The notes: generated by a model not told the origin, from the letters alone. A stretch of DNA of 64,000 nucleotides from Gammaproteobacteria bacterium (GCA_016218365.1 JACREF010000025.1:1-64000); one strand, 5' to 3'; counted from the first letter of the stretch, positions 15,472 to 24,534 are shown. Translations and numbers: made by a program.

Positions 15472-15490
15472 TTTTATCTGTATCATTATC
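15472..15490 (-). promoter_or_regulatory. Possible Fur-like operator upstream of the sensor/receptor cluster
   Basis: On the minus strand this reads GATAATGATACAGATAAAA. The first ten bases equal the Fur consensus GATAATGATAATCATTATC; overall 13 of 19 match. It lies about 50 bases before the first gene of a cluster ending in a TonB-dependent receptor. A TATAAA sequence follows at 15492-15497. This is suggestive only. Confidence 0.3.
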
Positions 15491-15539
15491 CTATAAATTG
15501 TTAGCTTACAAGGGCATATCCCAAACCAGAAGGTTGCAG

Positions 15540-16247
15540 ATGGAAAGCCTCCACCCGGCAGCGACGAAACCCGCTCACCACCCCTACTCAGGCAGGCCGC
15601 ATATGTATACCAATATACTCATCGCAGAGGATCACCCGTTGGTCCGGGCGGGTGTCAAGAATCTGCTCAATGACTACACGGTCTATGAGGCCAGCTGCGG
15701 CACGGAGGTGCAGGGTCTGCTCACTGACCACCCGGACATCGACCTGGTGCTGCTCGACCTGGTGCTGCCGGATGTGAACGGCCTGGATCTGCTGAAACAG
15801 ATCAGCCATGACCATCCCGAGCTGCCGATCATCATCCTGTCCGCCTACGATGATTCGGAGCTGATGCGGCGCTGCCTCGATGCCGGGGCCAGCGGTTTCA
15901 TCCCCAAATCCTCATCACACGAGGTGATCCTCAATGCAGTGAAGCTGGTGCTGTCCGGCGGTGTCTTCATCCCGCCGGAGATGCTGCGCAATACCAACAA
16001 TCACATGACACCGACCCGGTTACTCGGCATCGGCAAGACGCTGACCGAGCGGCAGATCGAGGTGCTGAGATGCATCGCGGCCGGCAAGTCCAACCGCGAT
16101 ATCGCACAGGCACTGGTTGTCTCCGAGAACACCATCAAGGTGCATGTCGCACATATACTTAAATCGCTGGATGCCAGCAATCGCACCGAGGCGGTGGTGA
16201 ATGCCCAGAAACTGGGCCTGGTCAGTAAACAGGTCGACCTGGAATAA
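15540..16247 (+). CDS. LuxR/NarL-family response regulator
   Basis: A two-domain transcription regulator. The receiver domain (about residues 23-135 from the start used) has the acidic pair in IAEDHP, the phospho-acceptor D73 in LLDLVLPD and a lysine in FIPKSS. A C-terminal LuxR-type helix-turn-helix follows (LTERQIEVLRCIAAGKSNRD and ENTIKVHVAHILKSL). The ATG at 15540 has AGAAGG six bases upstream; an in-frame ATG at 15603, right before the receiver domain, is also possible. It precedes the solute-binding protein by 30 bases. The hybrid kinase two genes downstream, with its own receiver and Hpt domain, is the natural partner. Confidence 0.92.
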   Translation: MESLHPAATKPAHHPYSGRPHMYTNILIAEDHPLVRAGVKNLLNDYTVYEASCGTEVQGLLTDHPDIDLVLLDLVLPDVNGLDLLKQISHDHPELPIIILSAYDDSELMRRCLDAGASGFIPKSSSHEVILNAVKLVLSGGVFIPPEMLRNTNNHMTPTRLLGIGKTLTERQIEVLRCIAAGKSNRDIAQALVVSENTIKVHVAHILKSLDASNRTEAVVNAQKLGLVSKQVDLE

Positions 16248-16277
16248 CGCAGACATCAATGCGTCTCATGCATCTGC

Positions 16278-17231
16278 ATGACAGCGTATAACATACCTAT
16301 GTACATGTGTTCAGGATGGAAGCTGTCCTTGTGGCTGGTCATGCTGGCGCTGCTGCTGACTGCGTCGCCTGTTGCTGCCATCACGCCCCCTGCCGTACTG
16401 CTGGTGCAAAGCAGCACCGAGGCCCCATATGCCGAGACTGAGGCTGCCCTGCGTGCAGTGCTGGCCAAACAGGGCGCGGCAGCACCGGCCATCGACAAGG
16501 TCATGGCCGGTGACAACGGCACCGCCCTGCCTGACAGCCCACCTCATGATCTGATCATCACCATCGGCACCCGCGCGGCGGCACAGGTCCGATCAGCTGG
16601 GCCACATAGCCCGGTGCTGAATCTGTTGATCACGTCCGAGGCCTTCAACAGCGTATGGCAGGACAAGACCCATGCCGCTGCCGTGGTCGTCGATCTGACC
16701 AACCAGGACCTGCTGTCGCTGTCGCGATCACTGCATCCGCGACCTGATCAGGTTGGCATCCTGCTCGGCTCAAGCAATAGCGCCGCTGAGGAATCACTGC
16801 GCAGTGTAGCCAGACAGGCGGGTGTCACGGCGCTGATCGCCAAGGCTGACAACGAAAAGCATGTCGCCAAGGCCATTACCCGGCTGCTCGATGACGCCGA
16901 CGTCATCGTGATGATGCCGGACAAGGCGGTCATCACGCCGTATACAGCGAAATGGCTGCTGTACATGGCCTATCAGAAAAAGGTGCCGGTCATTGGTTAT
17001 TCCAGGGCACTGGCTGATGCCGGCGCCGTGATGGCCGCCTATTATGAACCGGCCGACATCGGCACCCACGGCGGCGAGCTGGCCGTCCAGATCCTGTCGA
17101 GTGGGCAACTCCCCACCATCCGGTTGCAACGCCCCACCCGCTACACCGTCCGGATCAATCATAACGTAGCAGATAGTCTGGGCATCCACATTGATGCGCC
17201 TGTAACTGATAAGGATCAATCGCAGCCATGA
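16278..17231 (+). CDS. Periplasmic solute-binding protein, ABC_sub_bind (PF04392) type
   Basis: A 317-residue exported protein. A signal peptide covers about residues 14-34 (LWLVMLALLLTASPVAA). The mature part has the two-lobed pattern of type I periplasmic binding folds: DLIITIGTRAAAQV, DQVGILLGSSNSAAEESL, DVIVMMPDKAVITP, KKVPVIGYSRALADAGAVMA. The IGYSR-x6-GA-x-MA stretch and the late DIG motif suggest the ABC_sub_bind family. There is no ABC permease or ATPase gene nearby, so transport is unlikely. Its stop overlaps the start of the sensor kinase (ATGA), which suggests it hands ligand information to that kinase, as TorT does to TorS. The ligand is unknown. Several N-terminal ATGs are possible starts. 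Confidence 0.82.
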   Translation: MTAYNIPMYMCSGWKLSLWLVMLALLLTASPVAAITPPAVLLVQSSTEAPYAETEAALRAVLAKQGAAAPAIDKVMAGDNGTALPDSPPHDLIITIGTRAAAQVRSAGPHSPVLNLLITSEAFNSVWQDKTHAAAVVVDLTNQDLLSLSRSLHPRPDQVGILLGSSNSAAEESLRSVARQAGVTALIAKADNEKHVAKAITRLLDDADVIVMMPDKAVITPYTAKWLLYMAYQKKVPVIGYSRALADAGAVMAAYYEPADIGTHGGELAVQILSSGQLPTIRLQRPTRYTVRINHNVADSLGIHIDAPVTDKDQSQP

Positions 17232-19903
17232 GACGTCTCGGCCTCCAGAACAAGATCATCCTGCTGGTGACGATACCGATCATCCTGGTATCACTGATCA
17301 TCAGTTATCTCGCCGCCTACATACATATCACCTATGTCGAACACACACTGAACACGATGGGGCGCAAGACCGCAAACCACGTGGCCAGCGCCAGTGAGTT
17401 CAGCATCTTCTCGGAGAATTCGTCGGTGCTGAAGGCCATCACCAAGTCGTTCATCCGTGATGATGCGTTGTATGTCGGCATCCATGATGCCAGGGGCGTG
17501 TTGCTGGCCGAGAGCGGGTCGGTGACCGGCCTGATTGAAGGGCGTGATTATCTGTCTTTCATCGCCCCTATCACCGCCAGTCAGATTGACCTGGGTGACT
17601 ATGACCAGGGTGTGATGGCACCTGTCGGACATGTCAAGCTCATCATCTCCAGACAGGATGTCATCGAGAGCATACGGATGACCTGGATCTACACCTTGAT
17701 CGTCTCCGGACTGTGCATACTGACAGGTATCTATGCGGGGCGGCGTTTCAGCCGCCGGATCACCCGCCCGCTGCTCGAGCTCAGCACGGCATCACGGGCG
17801 ATGCGTGCCGGCGTGTTCAGGAAGGCGGAATCAAACGCTGCCATGGAGGCCAATGACGAGATTGCCGAGCTGGTCAACACCTTCAATGACATGGCGCTGA
17901 CCATCCGTCATCAGCACGAAAATCTGGAGACTGGCATCAAGGCCGCCACCACTACCTTGCACAAGACTATCATCGATCTTGGCGACAAGAACCGTGAGCT
18001 TGAGCTCGCCCGCGAGGATGCAGTGCGCGCCGAACGCGAGAAAAGCAACTTCCTGGCCAGGATGAGTCATGAGATGCGCTCCCCGATCAATGCCATCAGC
18101 GGTTTTGCCAACATCCTTAACAAGACCTGCCAGGGCGGAGAGCAACAGCAGTACACCAGCATCATCATTGAATCATCGCAATATCTCAATGATGTCATCA
18201 ATGACATCCTGGGCTTCGCCAAGCTCGACAGCGGAGATGTCAACGTCGAACATCAGCAATTTGATGTCGGTGAATGCCTGGAGGTGGCAGTGACGCAGAT
18301 CTCGCCGTCCGCACACGAGAAGGGCCTGGAGCTGATCCTCAACATGCCTCATGACATCAATCTCCAGGTCGTCGGTGATGTGCTGAAACTCAAGCATATC
18401 GTCTCCAACCTGCTGAACAACGCCGTGAAGTTTACTGAGCGTGGCCATATCCTCGTCGACGTCTGCTGTCAAAATGTCAGCAATAACGCCATACGGCTCA
18501 TCGTCGAGATCTCCGACACCGGTATTGGCATCCCGTCCTCGATGTTCGCAAACATCTTCAAGCCGTTCTTTCAGGCCGACACCTCCTTGTCACGGAATCA
18601 GCAGGGTACCGGCCTGGGCCTGGCGATCGTCAAACGGCTGGCGGATGTCCTCGGTGCGACCATCTCGTTCCGCAGCACCCCGGGTCAGGGCACGACCTTC
18701 ATGCTGGAAATGCCCATCGACCTGGCCACGGGCGTGCCGCACCCGGTTGTCGGGCAGTTCCTCGACGTCGCGGTATTGATCTACGATGAAAACAGCTATG
18801 CACTGCGTTCGATCAGGAATAATGTCCTGTTATGGAGCGACCGGATATTCGTGTGCCGGGATATCAACCAGTTTTGCGGTGACAAGGTCAATCTGTTCGG
18901 CGGCCAGCTGGATTTGATCATCGTCGGCCTGAGCCATTCAGCCGAGCTCAACGACCGCATCCTGGCCACGGCGACCCGGGTCCTCCAGCAACGGCCGTCG
19001 ATCTGTTTCATCTTCCTGCTGGCCAGCGAGATGGATCACCTGCCTGCTGCACTCGCGGCCCTGCCCAATGTGCGTTCTGCCGTCAAACCAATCCGTCGCT
19101 CACGGTTGTATACGCTGGCATCGGCATTGCTGCAAGGCCCCGCAGATGCAGCTGCACCAGCCCCGCCCGCTGCAGCCGCCGAGGATGACACCCGGCCCCC
19201 GGTGAACACCGAGATACTGGTCGCCGAGGATAACCGTTTCAATCGCGAGCTGATCCGGATCCTGCTTGAGGGGCAGGGCTATCAGGTGACCGAGGCGGAC
19301 AATGGCGAAGATGCCTGGAAGATCGCCGAGGCGATGCGATTCGATCTGATCATCAGCGACATCCATCTGCCGCGGATGGATGGCATCGCGCTGGCAAGAC
19401 GGATCCATGGCTCGGCCAGGAACCGGATGACCCCGATCATCGCGATGACCGCCGATGTCTTTGCCCGCTCCACCTACCAGCAGACCGGTGTCATCGATGA
19501 CTGGATACTGAAACCCATCAATGAGGACACGCTGTGGCAGGTGCTGGGTCGGCATTTGAAGCTGGCGATCAAGGAAGGTGATACCGGTCGATTGAATGCC
19601 GTGCTCGAATCCAACGCCGACCTGCGCAACCGGCTGGTCAGCGGCCTGCACGAACATGCCCGGCAGATAGAGCACGCCCTGGACGCGGGAGACCTTGCCG
19701 CCTTGAGAACGGAGGCCCATCAGATCGCGGGCATGGCAGGTTACTACGGGCTGTCCTCGGTCTACCAGACGGCCTCGATGCTGGATCAGACCTGCAATAC
19801 GGCGTCAGATATCCCGTCCGTCGAGGCCATGGCCCGGCAGCTGGTCACCATGCTGAGGGTCTTCGAGCTTTCCTCCCCTGCGCTGACCCGGGAGCCCGGC
19901 TAG
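17228..19903 (+). CDS. Hybrid sensor histidine kinase (HAMP-HisKA-HATPase-REC-Hpt)
   Basis: An 891-residue inner-membrane kinase. TM1 is at about 8-30, then a periplasmic sensor region (31-152), TM2 (153-171) and HAMP (172-226). The dimerisation domain has H281 in FLARMSHEMRSPINAI. The ATP-binding domain has an N-box around 391-400, DTGIGI (430-435) and GTGLGL (460-465). Residues 510-635 look like a receiver that has lost its aspartate. A real receiver follows, with EDN and D711 in IISDIHLPRMDG. Last is an Hpt domain with H831 in AHQIAGMAGYYG; the usual lysine after the histidine is replaced. This BarA/TorS-like order predicts a His-Asp-His-Asp relay, probably to the regulator at 15540. It starts inside the binding-protein gene and is followed directly by the aminotransferase. 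Confidence 0.95.
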   Translation: MRRLGLQNKIILLVTIPIILVSLIISYLAAYIHITYVEHTLNTMGRKTANHVASASEFSIFSENSSVLKAITKSFIRDDALYVGIHDARGVLLAESGSVTGLIEGRDYLSFIAPITASQIDLGDYDQGVMAPVGHVKLIISRQDVIESIRMTWIYTLIVSGLCILTGIYAGRRFSRRITRPLLELSTASRAMRAGVFRKAESNAAMEANDEIAELVNTFNDMALTIRHQHENLETGIKAATTTLHKTIIDLGDKNRELELAREDAVRAEREKSNFLARMSHEMRSPINAISGFANILNKTCQGGEQQQYTSIIIESSQYLNDVINDILGFAKLDSGDVNVEHQQFDVGECLEVAVTQISPSAHEKGLELILNMPHDINLQVVGDVLKLKHIVSNLLNNAVKFTERGHILVDVCCQNVSNNAIRLIVEISDTGIGIPSSMFANIFKPFFQADTSLSRNQQGTGLGLAIVKRLADVLGATISFRSTPGQGTTFMLEMPIDLATGVPHPVVGQFLDVAVLIYDENSYALRSIRNNVLLWSDRIFVCRDINQFCGDKVNLFGGQLDLIIVGLSHSAELNDRILATATRVLQQRPSICFIFLLASEMDHLPAALAALPNVRSAVKPIRRSRLYTLASALLQGPADAAAPAPPAAAAEDDTRPPVNTEILVAEDNRFNRELIRILLEGQGYQVTEADNGEDAWKIAEAMRFDLIISDIHLPRMDGIALARRIHGSARNRMTPIIAMTADVFARSTYQQTGVIDDWILKPINEDTLWQVLGRHLKLAIKEGDTGRLNAVLESNADLRNRLVSGLHEHARQIEHALDAGDLAALRTEAHQIAGMAGYYGLSSVYQTASMLDQTCNTASDIPSVEAMARQLVTMLRVFELSSPALTREPG

Positions 19904-21057
19904 TGAATCTGCAAGACCTGCGGGAGCGTGAGTTTCCGGTCACCGTCGATACGGTGTACCTCGATCATGCCGCCGTGGCACCGTGGCCACGCCGCTGCGC
20001 CGCGGCGATCAGCCGCTTCGCCGACGATAATGTCCGCGCCGGTGCGGCCTGTTACCCGCAATGGCTGGAGGTCGAGGCACAGACCCGGCGGCTGGCCTGC
20101 CAGTTGCTGGGGGTCAGCGACCCGGATGACATCGCGCTGGTCAAGAACACCTCGGAAGGGCTGTCGATGATTGCCCACGGTCTGGCCTGCCGGCCCGGTG
20201 ACAACATCGTCATCCCGTCGGGAGAATTTCCGTCGAACCGCATCCCGTGGCAGTCGTTGCAGCCACGCGGCGTCGAGCTCCGCATCGTTGATCCGGCCGC
20301 TGGCGAATCGCTGGAATCCGCACTGTGTGGCGCCTGCGATGAAAACACCCAGTTGCTGTCGGTCAGTTCGGTTCAGTATGCCAGCGGCTACCGGATGGAT
20401 CTGGAGACACTCGGTGAGTTTTGTCGCGCCAATCATATCCTGTTCTGTGTCGATGCGATCCAGAGCCTGGGGGCGTGCCGCCTTGATGCACTGCGCTGCC
20501 AAGCTGATTTTGTCGTTGCCGATGGCCATAAATGGTTGCTGGCCCCCGAGGGGCTGGCGATCTTCTATAGCACCCCCGCGGCGCGTGACCGGCTGGAGCT
20601 GCATGAATTCGGCTGGCATATGACGGCCCGGCCGCGTGACTTCTCATCACCGGACTGGCAGATCTCCGCCTCGGCCCGGCGCTTTGAATGCGGCAGCCCG
20701 AACATGCTCGGCATCCATGGTCTGCATGCCAGCCTGTCATTATTGCTGGAGATCGGCATCGAGCGGATCGAACGGCAGGTGCTGGCCAACAGCGGATTAT
20801 TGCTGCAACGCCTGGCGCTGATGCCAGCTGCGGAGGTGGTGACCGATCCACGGCCCGGCCACCATGCCGGCATCGTGTCGTTCCGTCACCGCCAGGTTAC
20901 CAGTGATCGCTTGCAACAGTATCTGCTGCAACAGCGTATCCGCTGTTCAGCCCGTGCAGGCTGCCTGCGGCTGTCGCCGCACTTCTACAATTCCGGGGCG
21001 GAACTGGAGACTGTCCTTAACCTGATCTTAAAAGCAGAATTTTCCTTAGCCAGATAA
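19903..21057 (+). CDS. Class V aminotransferase / cysteine desulfurase-like PLP enzyme
   Basis: A 384-residue fold type I PLP enzyme. The N-terminus YLDHAAVAPWP is the class V pattern. NTSEGLSMIAHGL binds the cofactor phosphate, CVDAIQSLGA carries the PLP-ring aspartate (D184), and VVADGHKWLLAPEG holds the Schiff-base lysine K210. RFECGSPNM near 230 is also typical. The substrate is open: relatives include cysteine desulfurases, isopenicillin-N epimerase-like enzymes and lyases. No clear flexible-loop catalytic cysteine of IscS type is recognisable. The start is GTG at 19903, sharing its first base with the kinase stop codon and with GGGAG upstream. Tight coupling to the kinase suggests a role in the same process. 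Confidence 0.85.
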   Translation: MNLQDLREREFPVTVDTVYLDHAAVAPWPRRCAAAISRFADDNVRAGAACYPQWLEVEAQTRRLACQLLGVSDPDDIALVKNTSEGLSMIAHGLACRPGDNIVIPSGEFPSNRIPWQSLQPRGVELRIVDPAAGESLESALCGACDENTQLLSVSSVQYASGYRMDLETLGEFCRANHILFCVDAIQSLGACRLDALRCQADFVVADGHKWLLAPEGLAIFYSTPAARDRLELHEFGWHMTARPRDFSSPDWQISASARRFECGSPNMLGIHGLHASLSLLLEIGIERIERQVLANSGLLLQRLALMPAAEVVTDPRPGHHAGIVSFRHRQVTSDRLQQYLLQQRIRCSARAGCLRLSPHFYNSGAELETVLNLILKAEFSLAR

Positions 21058-21116
21058 CTTGATTAACTAGACAGGGTTAATTACCTTTGGCGTTACAGCA
21101 AGGAAAATGGGGCTCC

Positions 21117-23258
21117 ATGAATTTCAATAGATTGGGATGTTTTTTATACCCGCTGGGGCTGTTGGTCGCGGGTACCTGCCCCCCATCGTGGGCCGACGAT
21201 CCCTTGCAGCAACTGATATCCGAGAGGGATGTGCTACAGGACGTGCCGCTGGTGCTGTCGGCGACTCGTTTACCACATAACCCGTTGAAGGCACCGTTGT
21301 CGATCACTGTCATCGACCGCGACATGATCGAGGCCTCGAGCGCGGTCGAGATCCCGGACCTGCTGCGGCTGGTACCCGGCATGCAGGTCGCCAATGTCAC
21401 CGGCAACAGGCAAAGCGTCGCCTATCATGGTGCAGCCAATGCGTTCTCGAACCGGATGCAGATCCTGGTCGATGGCCGATCCTCCTATGCACCCTTCCTG
21501 AACATCATTGACTGGACGCTGCTCGGCATCCAGATCGCCGATATCGAACGTATTGAGGTGATCCGGGGACCCAATGCCGCCGCCTACGGTTCCAATGCCT
21601 TCGATGGCACGATCAACATCGTCACGCGCCGCGCCTTCCAGGATCCGGGCCACTATGCCGAGGTGCTGACCGGATCGGTCGAGACGACACGGACCACGTA
21701 CCGCTACAGCCATCTCTTCGACAATATCGAATTCAAGACCACGCTCAGTTACCTTGAAGATGCCGGTTTTGACAATGTTGATGACCATAAAAAAGTCAGT
21801 AACGGCGCAGTCAAGGCAGTCTATTTATTAGACGACAACAATACCGTTGATACCTCCGTCAGCTGGTCTGGCAGTCAGGCCGGTGCCTGTGGCGCCAAAT
21901 GCGAAGCGACGAATCCTCGCCGTGAAAGCAACAACGATTCCCACAGCGTGCATCTGCGCTGGGAAAAGGCACTGTCGGCCAATGAGGACCTCTCGGTCCA
22001 GTTTTATACCAATTATCAAAACTGGGACGACTATTATCTGATTGGGCCGATGTCAGGGTATTCACCCGCTGAATGGGCAGGAATCCTGGGTTTAATCAAT
22101 GCTAATTATGGCACCTCGTATGACCCCACTACCGAGGCGGTCGAATTCGGGATGTTTCTGGGCACCAGTCAGCGCTACCATCTCGAGGCGCAACACCGAC
22201 TGCGTTTTGCCAATCAGGCACGACTGGCCTGGGGTGGCAGCCTGCGTCTTGATCAGTTGAAGAGTCGCATCCTGCTGTCGCGTTCCGATTACGTCACCGA
22301 TCATAGTCAGCAGCTGTTTGCCGATTTTGAACAGCCGCTGACCGAATATGCGTTGTTGAATGCCGGTGCCATGTATGAAAACAGTGGTCTGATCGCCGGC
22401 AGGCTGTCGCCGCGTCTGTCGCTGAGCCTGTTTCCATCCAGCCACTCGACGATACGTCTGGGCGCCAGCCGTGGCTATCGCAATCCGTCGCTGCTTGAAG
22501 AGTATGAAAACGCCAATGGCCGCTTCCTGTCTAACGGTGTCGTTGCCGATGCAACGACTCAGAGCTCTGGTGACCTCGCACCGGAACGGATCACCGCCTA
22601 TGAGCTGGCGTTTTTATTCAACTCCGCCGATGGACGGCTGGCCTTTGATTCCAGGATCTTCCGCGAGGAGATCGACAATATCATCACCGATGCCGGTGAT
22701 TTTAACTCGCTCAATGAAGAGCCTTATTATCTATTATATACAGCCGTTCCCGCCCTCAATACGCTTGCTGGCACACGACGCTGGCTCAATAACGGTCATA
22801 CCAACGTGGACGGCGCAGAGTTCCAGCTCAAGCTGAGGCCAGACCGCAAGACCTTGCTCAGCTGGCAATACGCCTACCTGCAGGGCGGCGGCAGCATCGT
22901 GAAAAAGATCAACCAGCCGGTTGGACCTGCCACCATCTACTACAGCGATGCTGTGATCGGTGAAAGTTTCCCATCGCACAACATCAGTCTGCTCGCCAGC
23001 CGCAAGCTGCCGGGCCAGTTCCAGCTCAGTGCCAGTTATTTTTCGATGAGCAAATTGCTGTGGCGTGGTGATGGCGACCGGGTACCCGCCTATGAACGGT
23101 ATGATCTGCGGGTGGCCCACCCTTTCAGGGTGCTCGGACAGCAAGCGAAGATCGAAGCCATCGGCCAGAATGTGCTTGATAAGCCGTATCAGGATTTCGT
23201 CAAACAGAATCTGTTCGACCGCCGCTATTATCTGCAGCTGTCGCTGGCCGGGGGATGA
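21117..23258 (+). CDS. TonB-dependent outer-membrane receptor
   Basis: A 713-residue receptor. It starts with a signal peptide (hydrophobic core FLYPLGLLVAGT, cleavage near SWADD). The plug domain follows (about 35-180), with a TonB-box-like LVLSATR, LLRLVPGMQV, QILVDGRSSY and the conserved IERIEVIRGPNAAAYGSNAF. The remainder is a beta-barrel with alternating aromatic strands, ending in FDRRYYLQLSLAGG. A loop contains two close cysteines (GACGAKCE). There is no N-terminal signalling domain as in FecA. The ATG at 21117 is chosen because the signal peptide begins there; an upstream TTG is possible. It closes the sensor cluster, 60 bases after the aminotransferase. The ligand is unknown. Confidence 0.93.
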   Translation: MNFNRLGCFLYPLGLLVAGTCPPSWADDPLQQLISERDVLQDVPLVLSATRLPHNPLKAPLSITVIDRDMIEASSAVEIPDLLRLVPGMQVANVTGNRQSVAYHGAANAFSNRMQILVDGRSSYAPFLNIIDWTLLGIQIADIERIEVIRGPNAAAYGSNAFDGTINIVTRRAFQDPGHYAEVLTGSVETTRTTYRYSHLFDNIEFKTTLSYLEDAGFDNVDDHKKVSNGAVKAVYLLDDNNTVDTSVSWSGSQAGACGAKCEATNPRRESNNDSHSVHLRWEKALSANEDLSVQFYTNYQNWDDYYLIGPMSGYSPAEWAGILGLINANYGTSYDPTTEAVEFGMFLGTSQRYHLEAQHRLRFANQARLAWGGSLRLDQLKSRILLSRSDYVTDHSQQLFADFEQPLTEYALLNAGAMYENSGLIAGRLSPRLSLSLFPSSHSTIRLGASRGYRNPSLLEEYENANGRFLSNGVVADATTQSSGDLAPERITAYELAFLFNSADGRLAFDSRIFREEIDNIITDAGDFNSLNEEPYYLLYTAVPALNTLAGTRRWLNNGHTNVDGAEFQLKLRPDRKTLLSWQYAYLQGGGSIVKKINQPVGPATIYYSDAVIGESFPSHNISLLASRKLPGQFQLSASYFSMSKLLWRGDGDRVPAYERYDLRVAHPFRVLGQQAKIEAIGQNVLDKPYQDFVKQNLFDRRYYLQLSLAGG

Positions 23259-23271
23259 CGGGCACCCTCGC

Positions 23272-23309
23272 CCTTCAATACGCGCTGCTACGCAGCGCTA
23301 CTCAGGACC
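23272..23309. repeat. Dispersed repeat R5, partial copy
   Basis: CCTTCAATACGCGCTGCTAC then GCAGCGCTACTCAGGACC is the reverse-complement half of the long palindrome at 8650-8734. Confidence 0.65.
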
Positions 23310-23372
23310 AGCGGCGACCGATAAGGTTCAGCAATATACATCGGGGATTCCGCGCGGCCCGCGGAGGGCCAT

Positions 23373-23404
23373 GTTGGGCTGCATTGCATTCAGCCCAAGC
23401 TACC
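23373..23404. repeat. Dispersed repeat R3
   Basis: GTTGGGCTGCATTGCATTCA then GCCCAAGCTACC, adjacent to the left end of the MITE-like element. Confidence 0.7.
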
Positions 23405-23406
23405 GA

Positions 23407-23673
23407 ACTAAGGAAGCTCTGATTAATTCAAAAATGACCACGGCCGCCATTCCCGCGAAAGCGGAAATCCATAATTGAGTCCCTGGTCTATCAAATCTGG
23501 ATTCCGGGTCGCAGCCAGGCTGCGCCCGGAATGACAGTTAAGGAGATTTTGTCATTCCCGCGCAAGCGGGAATCCAGGTATTACATATGTTTATGGATGT
23601 CCGCTGGGGCCTGCCCTCGACCCGATCGGGGGTGGGCATGACGACCATGCGAATTAATCAGAGCCTCCTTAGT
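23407..23673. mobile_element. MITE-like element with 23-bp terminal inverted repeats
   Basis: The left end ACTAAGGAAGCTCTGATTAA (continuing TTC, 23407-23429) is mirrored by the right end at 23651-23673 with 22 of 23 positions complementary. The 267-bp interior has no gene. It contains three R4-type palindromes (23448-23471, 23498-23535, 23551-23576) and a GCCTGCCCTCGACCCGATCG stretch also found at 12.0 kb. It lies between the convergent receptor and tatD genes. The whole gap 23259-23695 has no coding frame. No clear target-site duplication is seen. Confidence 0.7.
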
Positions 23674-23695
23674 GGTTGCCGTGTCGCCTGACATG

Positions 23696-24481
23696 TCAGT
23701 GCTGGGTCTTGCGAAACAGCCGGGAAAAGTTTTCGCTACTGGCCATGATCAGATCTTCTACCGCTATGCCGCGCAGGCCGGCGATGCAATCGGCCACATA
23801 CCGTACATAGGCGGGCTGGTTTGATTTGCCGCGGAACGGCACCGGCGTCAGATACGGCGCGTCGGTCTCGATCAGCAGCCGGTCCAGCGGCACATATGAT
23901 GCCGCCTCGCGGATGTCGGCGGCATTACGAAAGGTCACGATGCCGGAGAACGACACATACAGGCCACGGTCCAGCGCCTGTTCGGCCTGAGCACGATTGC
24001 CGGTGAAACAATGCATGACGCCCGGCACCGGCTGTTCATCGAGGATGTTCAGTGTGTCCTGCCAGGCATCGCGGCTGTGGATGATCACCGGCAGGCCACT
24101 GCGTTGTGCTGCGGTGATGTGATTGCGAAAGCGTTGCTGCTGCCAGTCCAGATCACCGCTGCTGCGGTAATAATCGAGACCGGTCTCGCCGATCGCGATC
24201 ACCGCCGGGTCTGCGGCCAGGGCCAGTAATTCCTCCACCGCCGGCTCACGCCCTGCGGTTTCATTGGGATGGACGCCGACCGAGGCATAGACCTCCGGGT
24301 AACGCCTGACAACCTCAAGCATCGCCGGCAACAGTTCGAGGTTGATCGACACACATAACATCCGCCCCACGCCCTGGCGCCGCGCCTCGGCCATCACCAT
24401 ATCGAGGTCACCACCGAGACTGGCCAGATCCAGCCGGTCGAGATGGCAATGGGAATCAACCATCAGCGTGCGCAATGGCAT
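23696..24481 (-). CDS. tatD: TatD-family metal-dependent DNase
   Basis: A 261-residue TIM-barrel hydrolase of the TatD/YcfH family. The metal ligands are visible: VDSHCHLDRLD near the start, GETGLDYY (catalytic glutamate), IHSRDAW, MHCFTGN and ETDAPYLTP. These enzymes act as 3'-5' exonucleases and deoxyribonucleases. In gammaproteobacteria the tmk-holB-pilZ-tatD order is common, and here it ends the long fatty-acid/replication transcription unit. The translation start may be the ATG at 24481 or the one at 24463 directly before VDSHCH. Confidence 0.93.
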   Translation of the reverse strand: MPLRTLMVDSHCHLDRLDLASLGGDLDMVMAEARRQGVGRMLCVSINLELLPAMLEVVRRYPEVYASVGVHPNETAGREPAVEELLALAADPAVIAIGETGLDYYRSSGDLDWQQQRFRNHITAAQRSGLPVIIHSRDAWQDTLNILDEQPVPGVMHCFTGNRAQAEQALDRGLYVSFSGIVTFRNAADIREAASYVPLDRLLIETDAPYLTPVPFRGKSNQPAYVRYVADCIAGLRGIAVEDLIMASSENFSRLFRKTQH

Positions 24482-24534
24482 GGCAGGGTCTCGTGTTGGC
24501 AGTTGGCAAGTGATCGGACCACGGGGCCCGCCGC

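Noticed and set aside
16278..17231. Calling the binding protein part of an ABC importer
   Set aside because: No permease or ATPase gene in the cluster; it is coupled to a sensor kinase instead.
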